Below are positions 16,974 to 26,335 of a stretch of 35,601 nucleotides of DNA, piece after piece; position 1 is the stretch's first letter, and each line of letters begins with the position of its first letter. The notes below the pieces were generated by a model. That model was not told the origin of the DNA. It saw nothing but the letters and a program-made list of their open reading frames with translations, and did not search any database. Origin of the DNA: Gammaproteobacteria bacterium. GTDB taxonomy: Bacteria > Pseudomonadota > Gammaproteobacteria > JACCXJ01. The stretch spans positions 1-35,601 of the forward strand of contig JACCXJ010000154.1 in assembly GCA_013697045.1 (NCBI GenBank), given 5' to 3'. A program made the position numbers and the translations under genes.

Positions 16974-18368
16974 ATGACGGCCCGGACCCTCTACGACAAG
17001 CTCTGGTCGGCCCATGTGGTGCGGGAATATGACAACGGCCTGGCGCTCGTCTATATCGACCGGCATCTGATCCACGAGGTGACCTCGCCCCAGGCCTTCG
17101 AGGGTTTGAGGCTGGCCGGGCGCACGCCGTGGCGCCGGGCCGCGAACCTGGCGGTCTCGGATCACAACGTCCCGACCGTCCACCGGGAATGCATCGAAGA
17201 CCCGATCTCCAGGCTCCAGCTCGAGACCCTCGATGCCAACTGCGCCGTCTACGAGATCCGGCAGTTCAAGATCCACGACCTCCGCCAGGGGATCGTGCAC
17301 GTGATCGGCCCGGAGCAGGGCTTCTCGCTGCCGGGGACGACCGTCGTGTGCGGCGATTCCCACACCTCGACCCATGGGGCGCTGGCGGCGCTGGCCTTCG
17401 GGATCGGCACCTCGGAGGTCGAGCATGTGCTCGCGACCCAGTGTCTGCAATTAACGAAATCGCGCAATATGCTGGTGCGCGTCAACGGGCGGCTCGCACC
17501 TCCGGTCACCGCCAAGGACCTGGTGCTGTACATCATCGGGCGCATCGGAACGGCGGGGGGCACGGGCTATACGATCGAATTCGCCGGCGAGGCCGTCCAG
17601 GCCTTGTCCATGGAAGGGCGTATGACCGTGTGCAATATGGCCATCGAGGCGGGCGCCCGCTCCGGGCTCATCGCCGTCGATGATAAGACCATCGGCTACG
17701 TGGCCCAGAGGCCGTTCGCGCCGCGCGGGCCTCTCTTCGAGCAGGCGGTGGCGGCCTGGAGGGACCTGCATTCCGATCCCGGGTCGTCGTTCGATCGGGT
17801 GGTCGAGATCGAGGCCGCGGGGATCAAGCCCCAGGTTTCTTGGGGGACCTCGCCGGAGATGGTGGTCGCGGTCGATGCGCGGGTCCCGGCGCCGGAGGGC
17901 GATGCCGTGAAGCGCGACGGGATGCGGCGCGCCCTGGCCTACATGGACCTGGAAGCGGGGACGCCCATCACGGCGATCCATATCGATAAGGTCTTCATCG
18001 GCTCCTGCACCAACTCGCGTATCGAGGACCTGCGCGCGGCGGCCGAGGTCGCACGCGGCCGTCGCCTCGCCCCGAATATCAAGCAGGCGCTGGTCGTGCC
18101 GGGCTCGGGGCTCGTCAAGCAGGAGGCCGAGCGCGAGGGTCTCGACCGGGTGTTCATTGAGGCCGGTTTCGAATGGCGCGAGCCGGGGTGTTCCATGTGT
18201 CTCGGCATGAACCCCGATCGCCTGTCGCCCGGGGAGCGCTGCGCCTCGACCTCCAACCGTAATTTCGAAGGGCGCCAGGGGCAGGGTGGCCGGACCCATC
18301 TCGTGAGCCCCGCGATGGCGGCGGCCGCGGCCATCGCGGGCCACTTCGTGGACGTGCGCGAGCTCTGA
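16974..18368 (+). CDS. leuC: 3-isopropylmalate dehydratase large subunit
   Basis: 464 aa; [59 protein letters not shown]. Confidence 0.97.
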   Translation: MTARTLYDKLWSAHVVREYDNGLALVYIDRHLIHEVTSPQAFEGLRLAGRTPWRRAANLAVSDHNVPTVHRECIEDPISRLQLETLDANCAVYEIRQFKIHDLRQGIVHVIGPEQGFSLPGTTVVCGDSHTSTHGALAALAFGIGTSEVEHVLATQCLQLTKSRNMLVRVNGRLAPPVTAKDLVLYIIGRIGTAGGTGYTIEFAGEAVQALSMEGRMTVCNMAIEAGARSGLIAVDDKTIGYVAQRPFAPRGPLFEQAVAAWRDLHSDPGSSFDRVVEIEAAGIKPQVSWGTSPEMVVAVDARVPAPEGDAVKRDGMRRALAYMDLEAGTPITAIHIDKVFIGSCTNSRIEDLRAAAEVARGRRLAPNIKQALVVPGSGLVKQEAEREGLDRVFIEAGFEWREPGCSMCLGMNPDRLSPGERCASTSNRNFEGRQGQGGRTHLVSPAMAAAAAIAGHFVDVREL

Positions 18369-18374
18369 TCGGCC

Positions 18375-19016
18375 ATGGAGCCGTTCCGGAACCTGTGTGG
18401 CATCGTGGTGCCGCTCGATCGCGCCAACGTGGACACCGACGCCATCATGCCCAAGCAGTTCCTGAAGGCGATCGGGCGTACCGGTTTCGGTCCCAATCTC
18501 TTCGACGAATGGCGCTATCTCGACCGCGGTGAACCGGGTCAGGATTGCAGCCAACGCCCGCTCAATCCCGATTTCGTCCTCAACGACGCGCGTTATTGGG
18601 GTGCCCGGGTGTTTCTGGCACGCGACAACTTCGGTTGCGGGTCGTCGCGCGAGCACGCCGTCTGGGCGTTGCTCGATTATGGGATCCGCTGTGTCATCGC
18701 CCCGAGCTTCGCCGAGATCTTTTACAGCAATTGCTGCAAGAACGGGCTGCTCGCGATCCGGTTGCCGGCAGAGGTCATGGATCGGCTGTTCTCCGAGGTG
18801 CTGTCAAATCCCGGTTATGCGTTGACGATAGACCTCGCGGGACAGGCCGTGGCGATGCCGGACGGGCAGCTCTTGCACTTCGAGATCGACCCCGGGATCA
18901 AACGACGCCTGCTGCTCGGGCTCGACGATATCGCCATGACGATGCAGTCGGCGGAGGACATCCGCCGTTTCGAGGTTCGACGCCGGGCCGAGGCCTCCTG
19001 GTTGTTTCCCGAATAG
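18375..19016 (+). CDS. leuD: 3-isopropylmalate dehydratase small subunit
   Basis: 213 aa; [40 protein letters not shown]. Confidence 0.97.
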   Translation: MEPFRNLCGIVVPLDRANVDTDAIMPKQFLKAIGRTGFGPNLFDEWRYLDRGEPGQDCSQRPLNPDFVLNDARYWGARVFLARDNFGCGSSREHAVWALLDYGIRCVIAPSFAEIFYSNCCKNGLLAIRLPAEVMDRLFSEVLSNPGYALTIDLAGQAVAMPDGQLLHFEIDPGIKRRLLLGLDDIAMTMQSAEDIRRFEVRRRAEASWLFPE

Positions 19017-19100
19017 ATACTTACGTTCCAAATGTTGAACACAAAAACTCAAACAGATTCTATTTCATGTGCAAATTCAATAAGCTGCCAGCATCAGATT

Positions 19101-19208
19101 ATTCCCTCCCCCTGGCAGGGGGAGGGCGAGGGTGGGGGTTGAGCGTCGCATAGTTCTGAGAGGCTCAACCCCCATCCTACATCCTTCCCCCTTCCAAGGG
19201 GAAGGAAT
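19101..19208. repeat. long imperfect inverted repeat (about 45-bp arms) downstream of leuD
   Basis: Left arm ATTCCCTCCCCCTGGCAGGGGGAGGG...GGGGGTTGAGC; right arm reverse complement ATTCCTTCCCCTTGGAAGGGGGAAGG...GGGGGTTGAGC; 18-nt spacer. Confidence 0.8.
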
Positions 19209-19388
19209 CGAAAAGAGCCATACAATTTCCAATATCTTTGGCTAGGTTTCTTCAGGTGGATTATACAACGGCGGCGTTGACCCGTCTTTCGGGTGAACTT
19301 TCCGCCCGACCCTGCGTCGAAGGTGGTGGTTGGAGAAGATGGTGGCATAGCAAATGATTGAGTCAACCCTAAACGGAGAGTCGGAGTC

Positions 19389-19826
19389 ATGCTGATCAAT
19401 AAAACGAACATCGCCGGGCTTGTGCTCGCGAGCGCACTGTGGTCTCAAATCGCGATGGCGGATGTGGTGGAAGTCAAGGCGGTGGTGACCAAGTTTGAAC
19501 CCGCAGTAGTGTTTATCAAACCAGGGGATTCCGTCAAGTTCACCAACATGGCGGGTCACGACACGGTGGCGATCGAGGGGATGATCCCGGAAGGTGCGCA
19601 ACCGTGGAAATCGGCGATGGGCGAGGAGATCACCATCACCTTGGATAAGGAGGGCGCCTATGTCTATAAATGCACCCCGCACGTCGGGAACGGCATGCTG
19701 GGCGCCATTGTCGTGGGGAAGGTGCCGCCCGCCAACCTCGACGCGATCAAGGCGCACCCGGAGAACAAGGGTATGATTGGCCGTGCCGTGCGCCAGCTCG
19801 AAAAGGAATTGGAGGCGCACAAGTAG
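19389..19826 (+). CDS. pseudoazurin-type blue copper protein
   Basis: 145 aa; signal peptide; GDSVKFTNMAGHDTVAI and YKCTPHVGNGMLGAIVVG copper ligands. Confidence 0.92.
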   Translation: MLINKTNIAGLVLASALWSQIAMADVVEVKAVVTKFEPAVVFIKPGDSVKFTNMAGHDTVAIEGMIPEGAQPWKSAMGEEITITLDKEGAYVYKCTPHVGNGMLGAIVVGKVPPANLDAIKAHPENKGMIGRAVRQLEKELEAHK

Positions 19827-19868
19827 GCACGGCCGGGCGCCGGGGCTGTAGCTCTACACGACGCAAAT

Positions 19869-19910
19869 GGCGGCTGCGTTCTGCGACGGACGCAGCCGCC
19901 GTTTCGTTTT
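19869..19910 (+). terminator. putative rho-independent terminator after the pseudoazurin gene
   Basis: GGCGGCTGCGT-(10 nt)-ACGCAGCCGCC followed by gtttcgtttt. Confidence 0.75.
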
Positions 19911-19962
19911 GGCGAGGGAGCGACATGGGGGAGCGCACGACAGTCAACATCAGGGGTGAACA

Positions 19963-20865
19963 ATGAGGTTCCGCTCGGTATCTGAACGCATCGTATCTTT
20001 GGGCCCTTCCGTGGCCGGCCCGCTGCTCGTCTCTGCTTTCGCATTGGCACAAGGTACCATTGATGCGGCTGGTGCAGAAGGTCCTGTGGAAGGCCCGCGC
20101 ACGGCCCTCAAGGTGTGCGCCGACCCTCACGACCTGCCGAGCTCCGACGAGGGGCTCCAGGGCTATGAGAACAAGATCGCGCAGATGTTCGCCGACGATC
20201 TCAAGCTCCCCATCGAGTACACCTGGTTTCCGCAGCGCATGGGCTTCATCCGCAATACCTTGCGCAGCACCGAAACCGCCGGTGGCGGCTTCAAGTGCGA
20301 TATCGTCATGAGCGTCCCGGCCAACTTCGAGCTGGCGGCGACCACCAAGCCCTATTACCGCTCTTCGTGGGTGATGGTATACGTGAAAGGCCGCGGCCTG
20401 GATGATGTCCGATCGGCACAAGCCCTCGCCGGTCTACTACCGGAACGCAAGAAAGCGCTGCGCATCGGGCTCTTCGACCGCAGCCCGGCCGCGCTGTGGG
20501 TGGCGCACCACGGCCTCATGGAACAGGCCGTCCCCTACCCGATAATGTCCGGCGACCCGCGCGCCTATCCCGGCGAGATCATCGAGAAGGACCTCGTCGG
20601 CGACACGATCAATGTGACCTTCGTCTGGGGGCCGATCGCGGGTTACTACGCCAAACGGGTCAAGGGGCACGAGGCCAAGGGGCACGAATTAGCCGTGATC
20701 CCGATGCCGTCCGAACCGGGGATCCGGTTCGATTTCGCCATCGCCATGGCGGTGCGCCATGGCGAGAAGGCCTGGAAGGACCAGGTCCAGGGGCTCATCG
20801 ACAAGCACCGTGCGGACATCCGCGCGATCCTGCTCGACTATGGCGTGCCGCTGCTAGAGGACTGA
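19963..20865 (+). CDS. XoxJ/MoxJ-like quinoprotein dehydrogenase-associated periplasmic binding protein
   Basis: LKVCADPHDLPSSDEGLQGYENKIAQMFADDLKLPIEYTWFPQRMGFIRNTLR...KCDIVMSVPANFELAATTKPYYRSSWVMVY...FVWGPIAGYYA. Confidence 0.85.
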   Translation: MRFRSVSERIVSLGPSVAGPLLVSAFALAQGTIDAAGAEGPVEGPRTALKVCADPHDLPSSDEGLQGYENKIAQMFADDLKLPIEYTWFPQRMGFIRNTLRSTETAGGGFKCDIVMSVPANFELAATTKPYYRSSWVMVYVKGRGLDDVRSAQALAGLLPERKKALRIGLFDRSPAALWVAHHGLMEQAVPYPIMSGDPRAYPGEIIEKDLVGDTINVTFVWGPIAGYYAKRVKGHEAKGHELAVIPMPSEPGIRFDFAIAMAVRHGEKAWKDQVQGLIDKHRADIRAILLDYGVPLLED

Positions 20866-21122
20866 GAGTTTGGGCAAAAACCGTCGCGAGCGAAGGGATG
20901 TCGCGTTGCATCCTCGGCGCGCCAAGCAGGGCCATTCCCTGGCCCTGGCTTTCCGCCGGAGCGCAGGACCGTTTCGCCAGGAGCGAAACGGAGCGCAAGC
21001 GCCGAAGGGGCGAGTCCCAAGGACGGGACGAGCAACCCGAGTGTATGTTGAAATACATGAGGATTCCGAGCACCGCCGGAATGCGAGATCCCGAGCGCAG
21101 TAGGTTTTTTCACAAACTCTGA
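20865..21122. mobile_element. MITE-like repeat, copy 1
   Basis: Related termini gagagtttg... and ...ttttttcacaaactct; about 80 bp of its right part matches the reverse complement of copy 2 with few mismatches. Confidence 0.75.
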
Positions 21123-21128
21123 GGCCGG

Positions 21129-21616
21129 ATGCCGGCGCCGAGCTCGTGGCTGCGCCGCGCCGCCTTCAGGCGGGTGTTTCTGCGCGCGCTGCTGGGCCTG
21201 GCCGCCCTCGTTGGGATGACGGCCACGCACGCGGGGGCGCCGGGTGCGGCCAACCCGGACGATGACCAACGGCAGCTCTCCAAGGCCGAGACCCTGCTGT
21301 GGCAGACCGACCACCTGGCCAATGTCCGCCGCCCGAGCAGGCTCCGCTATCGCTATACCAAGACCGGGACGGCGGAGGAGCAGCACACCGACGTCATCGA
21401 TCTGGAGGTGCTGCGCGTCCACCCCGACGGCCAGAAGGGCGTCCAGGTCCACTATTTCACCGGGAAGCAGGAGAAGCCCGTCCCCGAGCAGGACCCGGTC
21501 ACCGGCAACCCGGTCCTCGCGGTGTACCTGCAGGCCGAGGTCTACGCGATGAACCGGCGCACCGAAGGGGGCTGGCGCTACTTCCACCGAGCGATCAAGA
21601 CGGCGCAGCTCGGGGC
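21129..21616 (+). pseudogene. apparently truncated secreted/periplasmic hypothetical protein fused in frame to the next gene
   Basis: Leader FLRALLGLAALVGMTATHAGA then LRYRYTKTGTAEEQHTDVIDLEVLRV...VYLQAEVYAMNRRTEGGWRYFHRAIKTAQL; protein-like character lost at the hairpin 21617..21637. Confidence 0.45.
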
Positions 21617-21824
21617 ACGCCGCGGCATACGCGGCGTCGCGACCACCGTTTCGAGACCGGCCGCCCCATACCGCAGCGCACCCACCAGGGGCGCTACGAT
21701 GATGGGCATTCGCCGAGACAGGGACGGGCGACCTTTCAGGACATTGCCGGGTATGATCCGCGTCATGCGGGAGCGGTGGGCGAAAGACGATGGCGGGGGA
21801 GGGGAGGGGGAGGGGTGGCCCCGT

Positions 21825-22652
21825 ATGAGCAGGGCTGAATCACTCGTCGTCGTGCAGGCACGGCTGGCCTCGACGCGCCTGCCGGGCAAGGTCTTGATGG
21901 ACCTCGCCGGCGAGCCGCTCATCGTTCGCATGGTCGAGCGCGTGGCGGGCATGAAGACCCCGGTGCGGATCGTGGTGGCTACGACGACCGATCCCGCCGA
22001 CGATGGGCTAGTCTCGGTGTGCCGGGCGGCAGGGATCGAGGTCTTTCGCGGGCACCCGACCGATCTCCTCGACCGTCACCTGGCGGTGGCGCGCCGCTAC
22101 GGTGCGGAGGTGGTCGCCAAGGTGCCGTCCGACTGCCCGCTCGTCGATCCGGCGGTCATCGACGCGGTCTTCGCACGCTTCGCGGAAGGAGACAGCGATT
22201 ACACGAGCAACCTGCACCCCGCCTCTTTCCCGGATGGCAACGACGCCGAGGTCATGTCGGTCGAGGTCTTGGAATACGCCTGGCGCGAGGCCCGGTTGGA
22301 TTTCGAGCGCGAGCACACGACGCCGTTCCTCTGGGAGCAGCCCGGTCGTTTCCGATTGAGTAACGTCGCGTGGGAGGCGCGAGCCGATGGCCGCCCCGGC
22401 AGGGACTATTCGATGTCGCACCGCTGGACCATCGATTATCCCGAGGACTATGAATTCATCCGGCGGGTGTACGAGGCCCTGTATCCCGCCGATCCCGCTT
22501 TCGGGCTCTACGACGTCCTGGACCTCTTGGACCGCCGGCCGGGGCTTGCGGCGATCAATGCGAAGTACGCCGGCGTCAACTGGTCTCGCCATCACCTGCA
22601 TCGGCTCCGCACCATCGATCCGGGAGCGACCCGCGCCGTCGGATCCCTATGA
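21825..22652 (+). CDS. SpsF-like cytidylyltransferase (nucleotidyl sugar transferase)
   Basis: MSRAESLVVVQARLASTRLPGKVLMDLAGEPLIVRMVERV...FRGHPTDLLDRHLAVARRYGAEVVAKVPSDCPLVDPAVIDAVF; internal start of ORF 21129..22652. Confidence 0.88.
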   Translation: MSRAESLVVVQARLASTRLPGKVLMDLAGEPLIVRMVERVAGMKTPVRIVVATTTDPADDGLVSVCRAAGIEVFRGHPTDLLDRHLAVARRYGAEVVAKVPSDCPLVDPAVIDAVFARFAEGDSDYTSNLHPASFPDGNDAEVMSVEVLEYAWREARLDFEREHTTPFLWEQPGRFRLSNVAWEARADGRPGRDYSMSHRWTIDYPEDYEFIRRVYEALYPADPAFGLYDVLDLLDRRPGLAAINAKYAGVNWSRHHLHRLRTIDPGATRAVGSL

Positions 22653-23506
22653 TGCCCGAGGACGATAAACACCTCGAAGCGCTCGCCCATCGCGTGCGCG
22701 GCCATATCGTTCGCATGGCGACCCGCGGGGGTTGTTTCATCGGGGCCTCGCTGTCGTGCGTGGATCTCTTGACGTATCTCTATGCCCGCTGGCTCCGATT
22801 CGATCCGGCGCGGCTAGAGGACCCCGAGCGCGATTACCTCTTGCTCTCGAAGGGACACGATGTCCCCGCGTTGTATGGGCTATTCGCCGAGCTTGCGGTC
22901 CTCGATCCCGCACGCCTCGAACGGCACCTTGCGCCCGACGACGACATCTACTGGCACCCGAACCGTAATATTCCGGGCGTAGAGTTCCATTCCGGCTCGC
23001 TCGGCCACCTGCTTTCGGTGGGCCTCGGCATCGCGCTCGACGTGAAGCTACGCGGCGGCCCGAACCGCGTGGTGGTAGTCCTCGGCGACGGGGAGCTGAA
23101 CGAGGGATCGGTGTGGGAGGGGGCCCTGGTCGCGGCCGCCAAGGGTATGGACAACCTCGTGGCCATCGTGGACCGCAACGGCTTTCAGGCCAACGTCGCG
23201 ACCGAGGACCTGATCCCGCTCGAGCCGCTCGAAGAGAAGTTCCATGCCTTCGGCTGGGCGGCATTGCGCATGGACGGCCACGACTTCGATTCCATCGAAC
23301 GCGGCCTGGCGCGCATCCCGATCGATGCGGGCCGGCCGAGCGCCGTCATCGCGGACACCGTGCGCGGCAAGGGCCTGCCGAGCTTGACGGCCCGGGCCGA
23401 CCGCTGGTTCTGCAACTTCACCTCCGGGGAGGTCGAGATGCTTTTGGAGGAACTGGATGGGACCCGTCAGGCCGTGCTCGCGAGCGAGACCATCGTCGCG
23501 AGGTAG
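22649..23506 (+). CDS. transketolase, N-terminal (ThDP-binding) subunit
   Basis: 285 aa; GGCFIGASLSCVDLLTYLYARWL, LLSKGHDVPALYGLFAELA, SGSLGHLLSVGLGIALD, VVVLGDGELNEGSVWEGALVAA. Confidence 0.92.
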   Translation: MMPEDDKHLEALAHRVRGHIVRMATRGGCFIGASLSCVDLLTYLYARWLRFDPARLEDPERDYLLLSKGHDVPALYGLFAELAVLDPARLERHLAPDDDIYWHPNRNIPGVEFHSGSLGHLLSVGLGIALDVKLRGGPNRVVVVLGDGELNEGSVWEGALVAAAKGMDNLVAIVDRNGFQANVATEDLIPLEPLEEKFHAFGWAALRMDGHDFDSIERGLARIPIDAGRPSAVIADTVRGKGLPSLTARADRWFCNFTSGEVEMLLEELDGTRQAVLASETIVAR

Positions 23507-23516
23507 GGGCGGGACG

Positions 23517-23834
23517 ATGAAATCCATATCATCTCCTTCCGAAAAGCGACCAGACGTGAAACGGAAATCCTCTTCCGAAACCTCCAAGACGGATTGGGCT
23601 CGCCTGAAGACGATGAAAGACGAGGATATTGATCTCACCCCAGACCATCCCGAGGCGGATATCGATCATATCCGCAACGGTATCGTGCGGCATGGACTGA
23701 GGCCCGCGCCCGGCAAGACGTCCGTATCTCTGCGAATCGACACCGATGTATTGGAGTGGTTCAAGTCTCAAGGCCCCGGTTATCAAGTCAAGATCAACGC
23801 GGTCTTGAAGGCATTCAGGGACGCGTCGGTCTGA
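23517..23834 (+). CDS. BrnA-like antitoxin family protein, no BrnT seen
   Basis: 105 aa from ATG 23517; DIDLTPDHPEADIDHIRNGIVRHGLRPAPGKTSVSLRIDTDVLEWFKSQGPGYQVKINAVLKAFRDA. Confidence 0.8.
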   Translation: MKSISSPSEKRPDVKRKSSSETSKTDWARLKTMKDEDIDLTPDHPEADIDHIRNGIVRHGLRPAPGKTSVSLRIDTDVLEWFKSQGPGYQVKINAVLKAFRDASV

Positions 23835-23909
23835 CCGGGAATAGGCAGAGATCACCGCGCACCGGCCTGGCCTCATGCGTAACGCGGACGGCAAGCGGGA
23901 GACCTAAGA

Positions 23910-24818
23910 TTGCAGAGTTACGAAGACGCCCTCTATCGTCTCGCCGAAGAGGACGATCGCCTCGTCGTCATGACGGCCGAGAACCGGGCCGCGATCCGGA
24001 CGCTGCCCGAGCGCTTGGGGCCGCGCTTCATCGATGTCGGGATCGCCGAGCAAACCATGGTCGGAATGGCGGCGGGACTGGCGCTGCGCGGCCGTATCCC
24101 GGTCATCCACGCGCTCGCGACCTTTCTCACGCTCAGGGCCTTCGAGTTCATCCGCACCGATGTCGGGATCCCGGGCCTGCCCGTCAAGCTCGTGGGGAGC
24201 TTCCCGGGCTTCGTCTCGGAGGCCAACGGCCCGACCCATCAAGCCATCGAGGACGTGGGGCTCATGCGCGGCATCCCCAGCATGAAGGTCTTCTGCCCCG
24301 CGGACCTCGATGATTTGCTGATCGGGCTCGATACGGTGCTCCGCGACCCTGCACCGTATTACATCCGCTATAACGCCCAGAGCCCCGTGGTCACCCACAG
24401 CCCCGACTTCGTCTCCGGCCGTGCCGAGGTGCTGGCCGAGGGCCGGGACGCGACGTTCTTGACCTATGGCGTGCTGTTCTCGGAATGTTATAAGGCGGCC
24501 GAGCGCTTGCGGAAAAACGGCCTGTCGGTCGGGCTCGTGAACCTCCGGACCTTGAAGCCGGTGGACCGGGATCTCCTCGTCGCCCTGGCCCGTTCCTGCC
24601 GGCTTCTGGTGGTCGTCGAGGACCACTTCAAGACCGGCGGCCTGTATTCCATCCTGGCCGAGACCCTGCTCGATGCGAGGGTCACGGCCGAGACCCTGTG
24701 CCTGTCGCTCCCCGACCGCTGGTTCAAACCGGCGCTCTACCCGGCGCTCCTGGAGCACGAGGGCTACACGCCGGAGGCCCTGGCGCGCAAGGTCCTGGCC
24801 CGGCTAGAACGTCTCTGA
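23910..24818 (+). CDS. transketolase, C-terminal subunit
   Basis: 302 aa; DRLVVMTAENRA...RFIDVGIAEQTMVGMAAGLALRGRIPVIHALATFLTLRAFEFIRTDVG. Confidence 0.92.
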   Translation: MQSYEDALYRLAEEDDRLVVMTAENRAAIRTLPERLGPRFIDVGIAEQTMVGMAAGLALRGRIPVIHALATFLTLRAFEFIRTDVGIPGLPVKLVGSFPGFVSEANGPTHQAIEDVGLMRGIPSMKVFCPADLDDLLIGLDTVLRDPAPYYIRYNAQSPVVTHSPDFVSGRAEVLAEGRDATFLTYGVLFSECYKAAERLRKNGLSVGLVNLRTLKPVDRDLLVALARSCRLLVVVEDHFKTGGLYSILAETLLDARVTAETLCLSLPDRWFKPALYPALLEHEGYTPEALARKVLARLERL

Positions 24819-24964
24819 GAGCTTGTGAAAAAATCTACTGCGCTCGGGATCTCGCCTTCCGGCGGTGCTCGGAATCCTCATGCATTTCAATATACACTCC
24901 GGTTCCTGCGCTCCGGCGGAAGGCGACCTCCCTTCGCTCGCGACGATTTTTTCACAAGCTATGA
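24817..24964. mobile_element. MITE-like repeat, copy 2 (inverted relative to copy 1)
   Basis: Termini gagagcttgtgaaaaaatc... and ...gattttttcacaagct. Confidence 0.75.
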
Positions 24965-24973
24965 GGGGATCTA

Positions 24974-26335
24974 ATGCCGAACCGAGTCCAGTCCAACCCC
25001 CAACTGCCCTGCATCGAGCGCTCGGACGCCCTCTGGGCGCGGGCGCAGGGGCTCATCCCGGCGGGCACCCAGACGCTCGCCAAGGGACCCACGCAGTTCT
25101 CCCGGGGCGTCGCGCCCAAGTACCTCGCACGCGGCCGCGGCGCGCGGGTGTGGGACGTGGACGGCAACGAGTTTCTCGATTTCAACATGGGCATCGGTCC
25201 CATCATCCTGGGCTACTGCCACCCGGCGGTGGACGAGGCCATCCGCCGCCAGCTCGAAGACGGGATCACCTTCTCGCTCATGCACCCCCTGGAGGTCGAG
25301 CTCGCGGAGCTCCTGCGCGAGGTCGTGCCGCATGCCGAATCCGTGCGTTTTTCGAAGACCGGCTGCGACGCGACGAGCGCCGCGGTTCGGCTAGCGCGTG
25401 CCTACACCGGGCGCGAGCGGGTGCTGTGCTGCGGTTATCATGGCTGGCACGACTGGTACATCGCCGTGACCGATCGGGCCGCCGGCATCCCGGCCGCGAC
25501 CGCCGAGCTGACCAGCACCTTCCGCTACAACGACATCGATTCGGTGCTCTCGACGCTCGATACCGACACCGCCTGCGTGATCCTGGAGCCCTTCACCTTC
25601 GAGCGCGAGCAAGACGGTTTTCTCGCGGAGCTGCGGCGGCTCTGCGATCGGAACGGCGCGCTCCTCATCTTCGACGAGATGTGGACCGGCTTCCGCTGTG
25701 CCCTCGGTGGGGCCCAGGCGTTCCTGGGGGTGCGCTCGGACCTGTCGCTCTTCTCCAAGGCCATGGCCAACGGCATGCCGATCTCGGCCGTGACCGGCCG
25801 ACGGGACGTGATGTCGCTCCTGGAAAAAGACGCGTTTTTTTTTACCACCTTCGGCGGCGAGACCCTGTCGCTCGCCGCCTCGATCGCCTGCATCCGGCAC
25901 CTCCGCGATCACGGGGTCATCGAGCGCATCGCTGGGCGCGGCCAGTCGCTCCTGGATGGCCTGCAACGGCTCATCGGGACGCTCGGGCTCGATTACGTCT
26001 CGGTCACGGGCTATCCGTTCCGGACGCTGGTCAGTTTCGATACCCCGGCGGGCGATACCCGTGCCGGCGATTCGCTCGTCCTGAAGACGCTGGTGCAGCA
26101 GGAGCTGATCCGGCGCGGGGTCCTGTGGGCCGGCATCCACAACCTCTGCGACGCCCATACGCCCGAGGACATCGACTACACGCTCGCCGCCTACGGCGAG
26201 GCGCTCGGCGTCCTCAAGGCGGCGGTCGATGCCGGGCGGGTCTCGGAGTCCCTCGAGGGGGCGCCGATCGAGCCGGTGTTCCGCAAGACCGGTGGGTTCC
26301 ACACCAAGCCGCGGGCAAAGGCACGGGAGAGGTGA
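24974..26335 (+). CDS. glutamate-1-semialdehyde aminotransferase-like class III PLP enzyme
   Basis: 453 aa; QGLIPAGTQTLAKGPTQFSRGVAPKYLARGRGARVWDVDGNEFLDFNMGIGPIILGYCHPAV; LIFDEMWTGFRCALGG; FSKAMANGMPISAVTGR. Confidence 0.92.
   Translation: MPNRVQSNPQLPCIERSDALWARAQGLIPAGTQTLAKGPTQFSRGVAPKYLARGRGARVWDVDGNEFLDFNMGIGPIILGYCHPAVDEAIRRQLEDGITFSLMHPLEVELAELLREVVPHAESVRFSKTGCDATSAAVRLARAYTGRERVLCCGYHGWHDWYIAVTDRAAGIPAATAELTSTFRYNDIDSVLSTLDTDTACVILEPFTFEREQDGFLAELRRLCDRNGALLIFDEMWTGFRCALGGAQAFLGVRSDLSLFSKAMANGMPISAVTGRRDVMSLLEKDAFFFTTFGGETLSLAASIACIRHLRDHGVIERIAGRGQSLLDGLQRLIGTLGLDYVSVTGYPFRTLVSFDTPAGDTRAGDSLVLKTLVQQELIRRGVLWAGIHNLCDAHTPEDIDYTLAAYGEALGVLKAAVDAGRVSESLEGAPIEPVFRKTGGFHTKPRAKARER

Noticed and set aside
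15918-17450. 510-aa minus-strand ORF opposite acuI and leuC
   Set aside because: Antisense shadow ORF in high-GC DNA; composition (GRG, RRPQ, HD-rich) is atypical and both sense genes are clearly real
17451-18656. 401-aa minus-strand ORF opposite leuC/leuD
   Set aside because: Antisense shadow of well-conserved leuCD
24865-26330. N-terminal 490 aa of the 760-aa ORF 24865..27147
   Set aside because: Out-of-frame reading of the aminotransferase gene; only the 26332..27147 SDR part is protein-like
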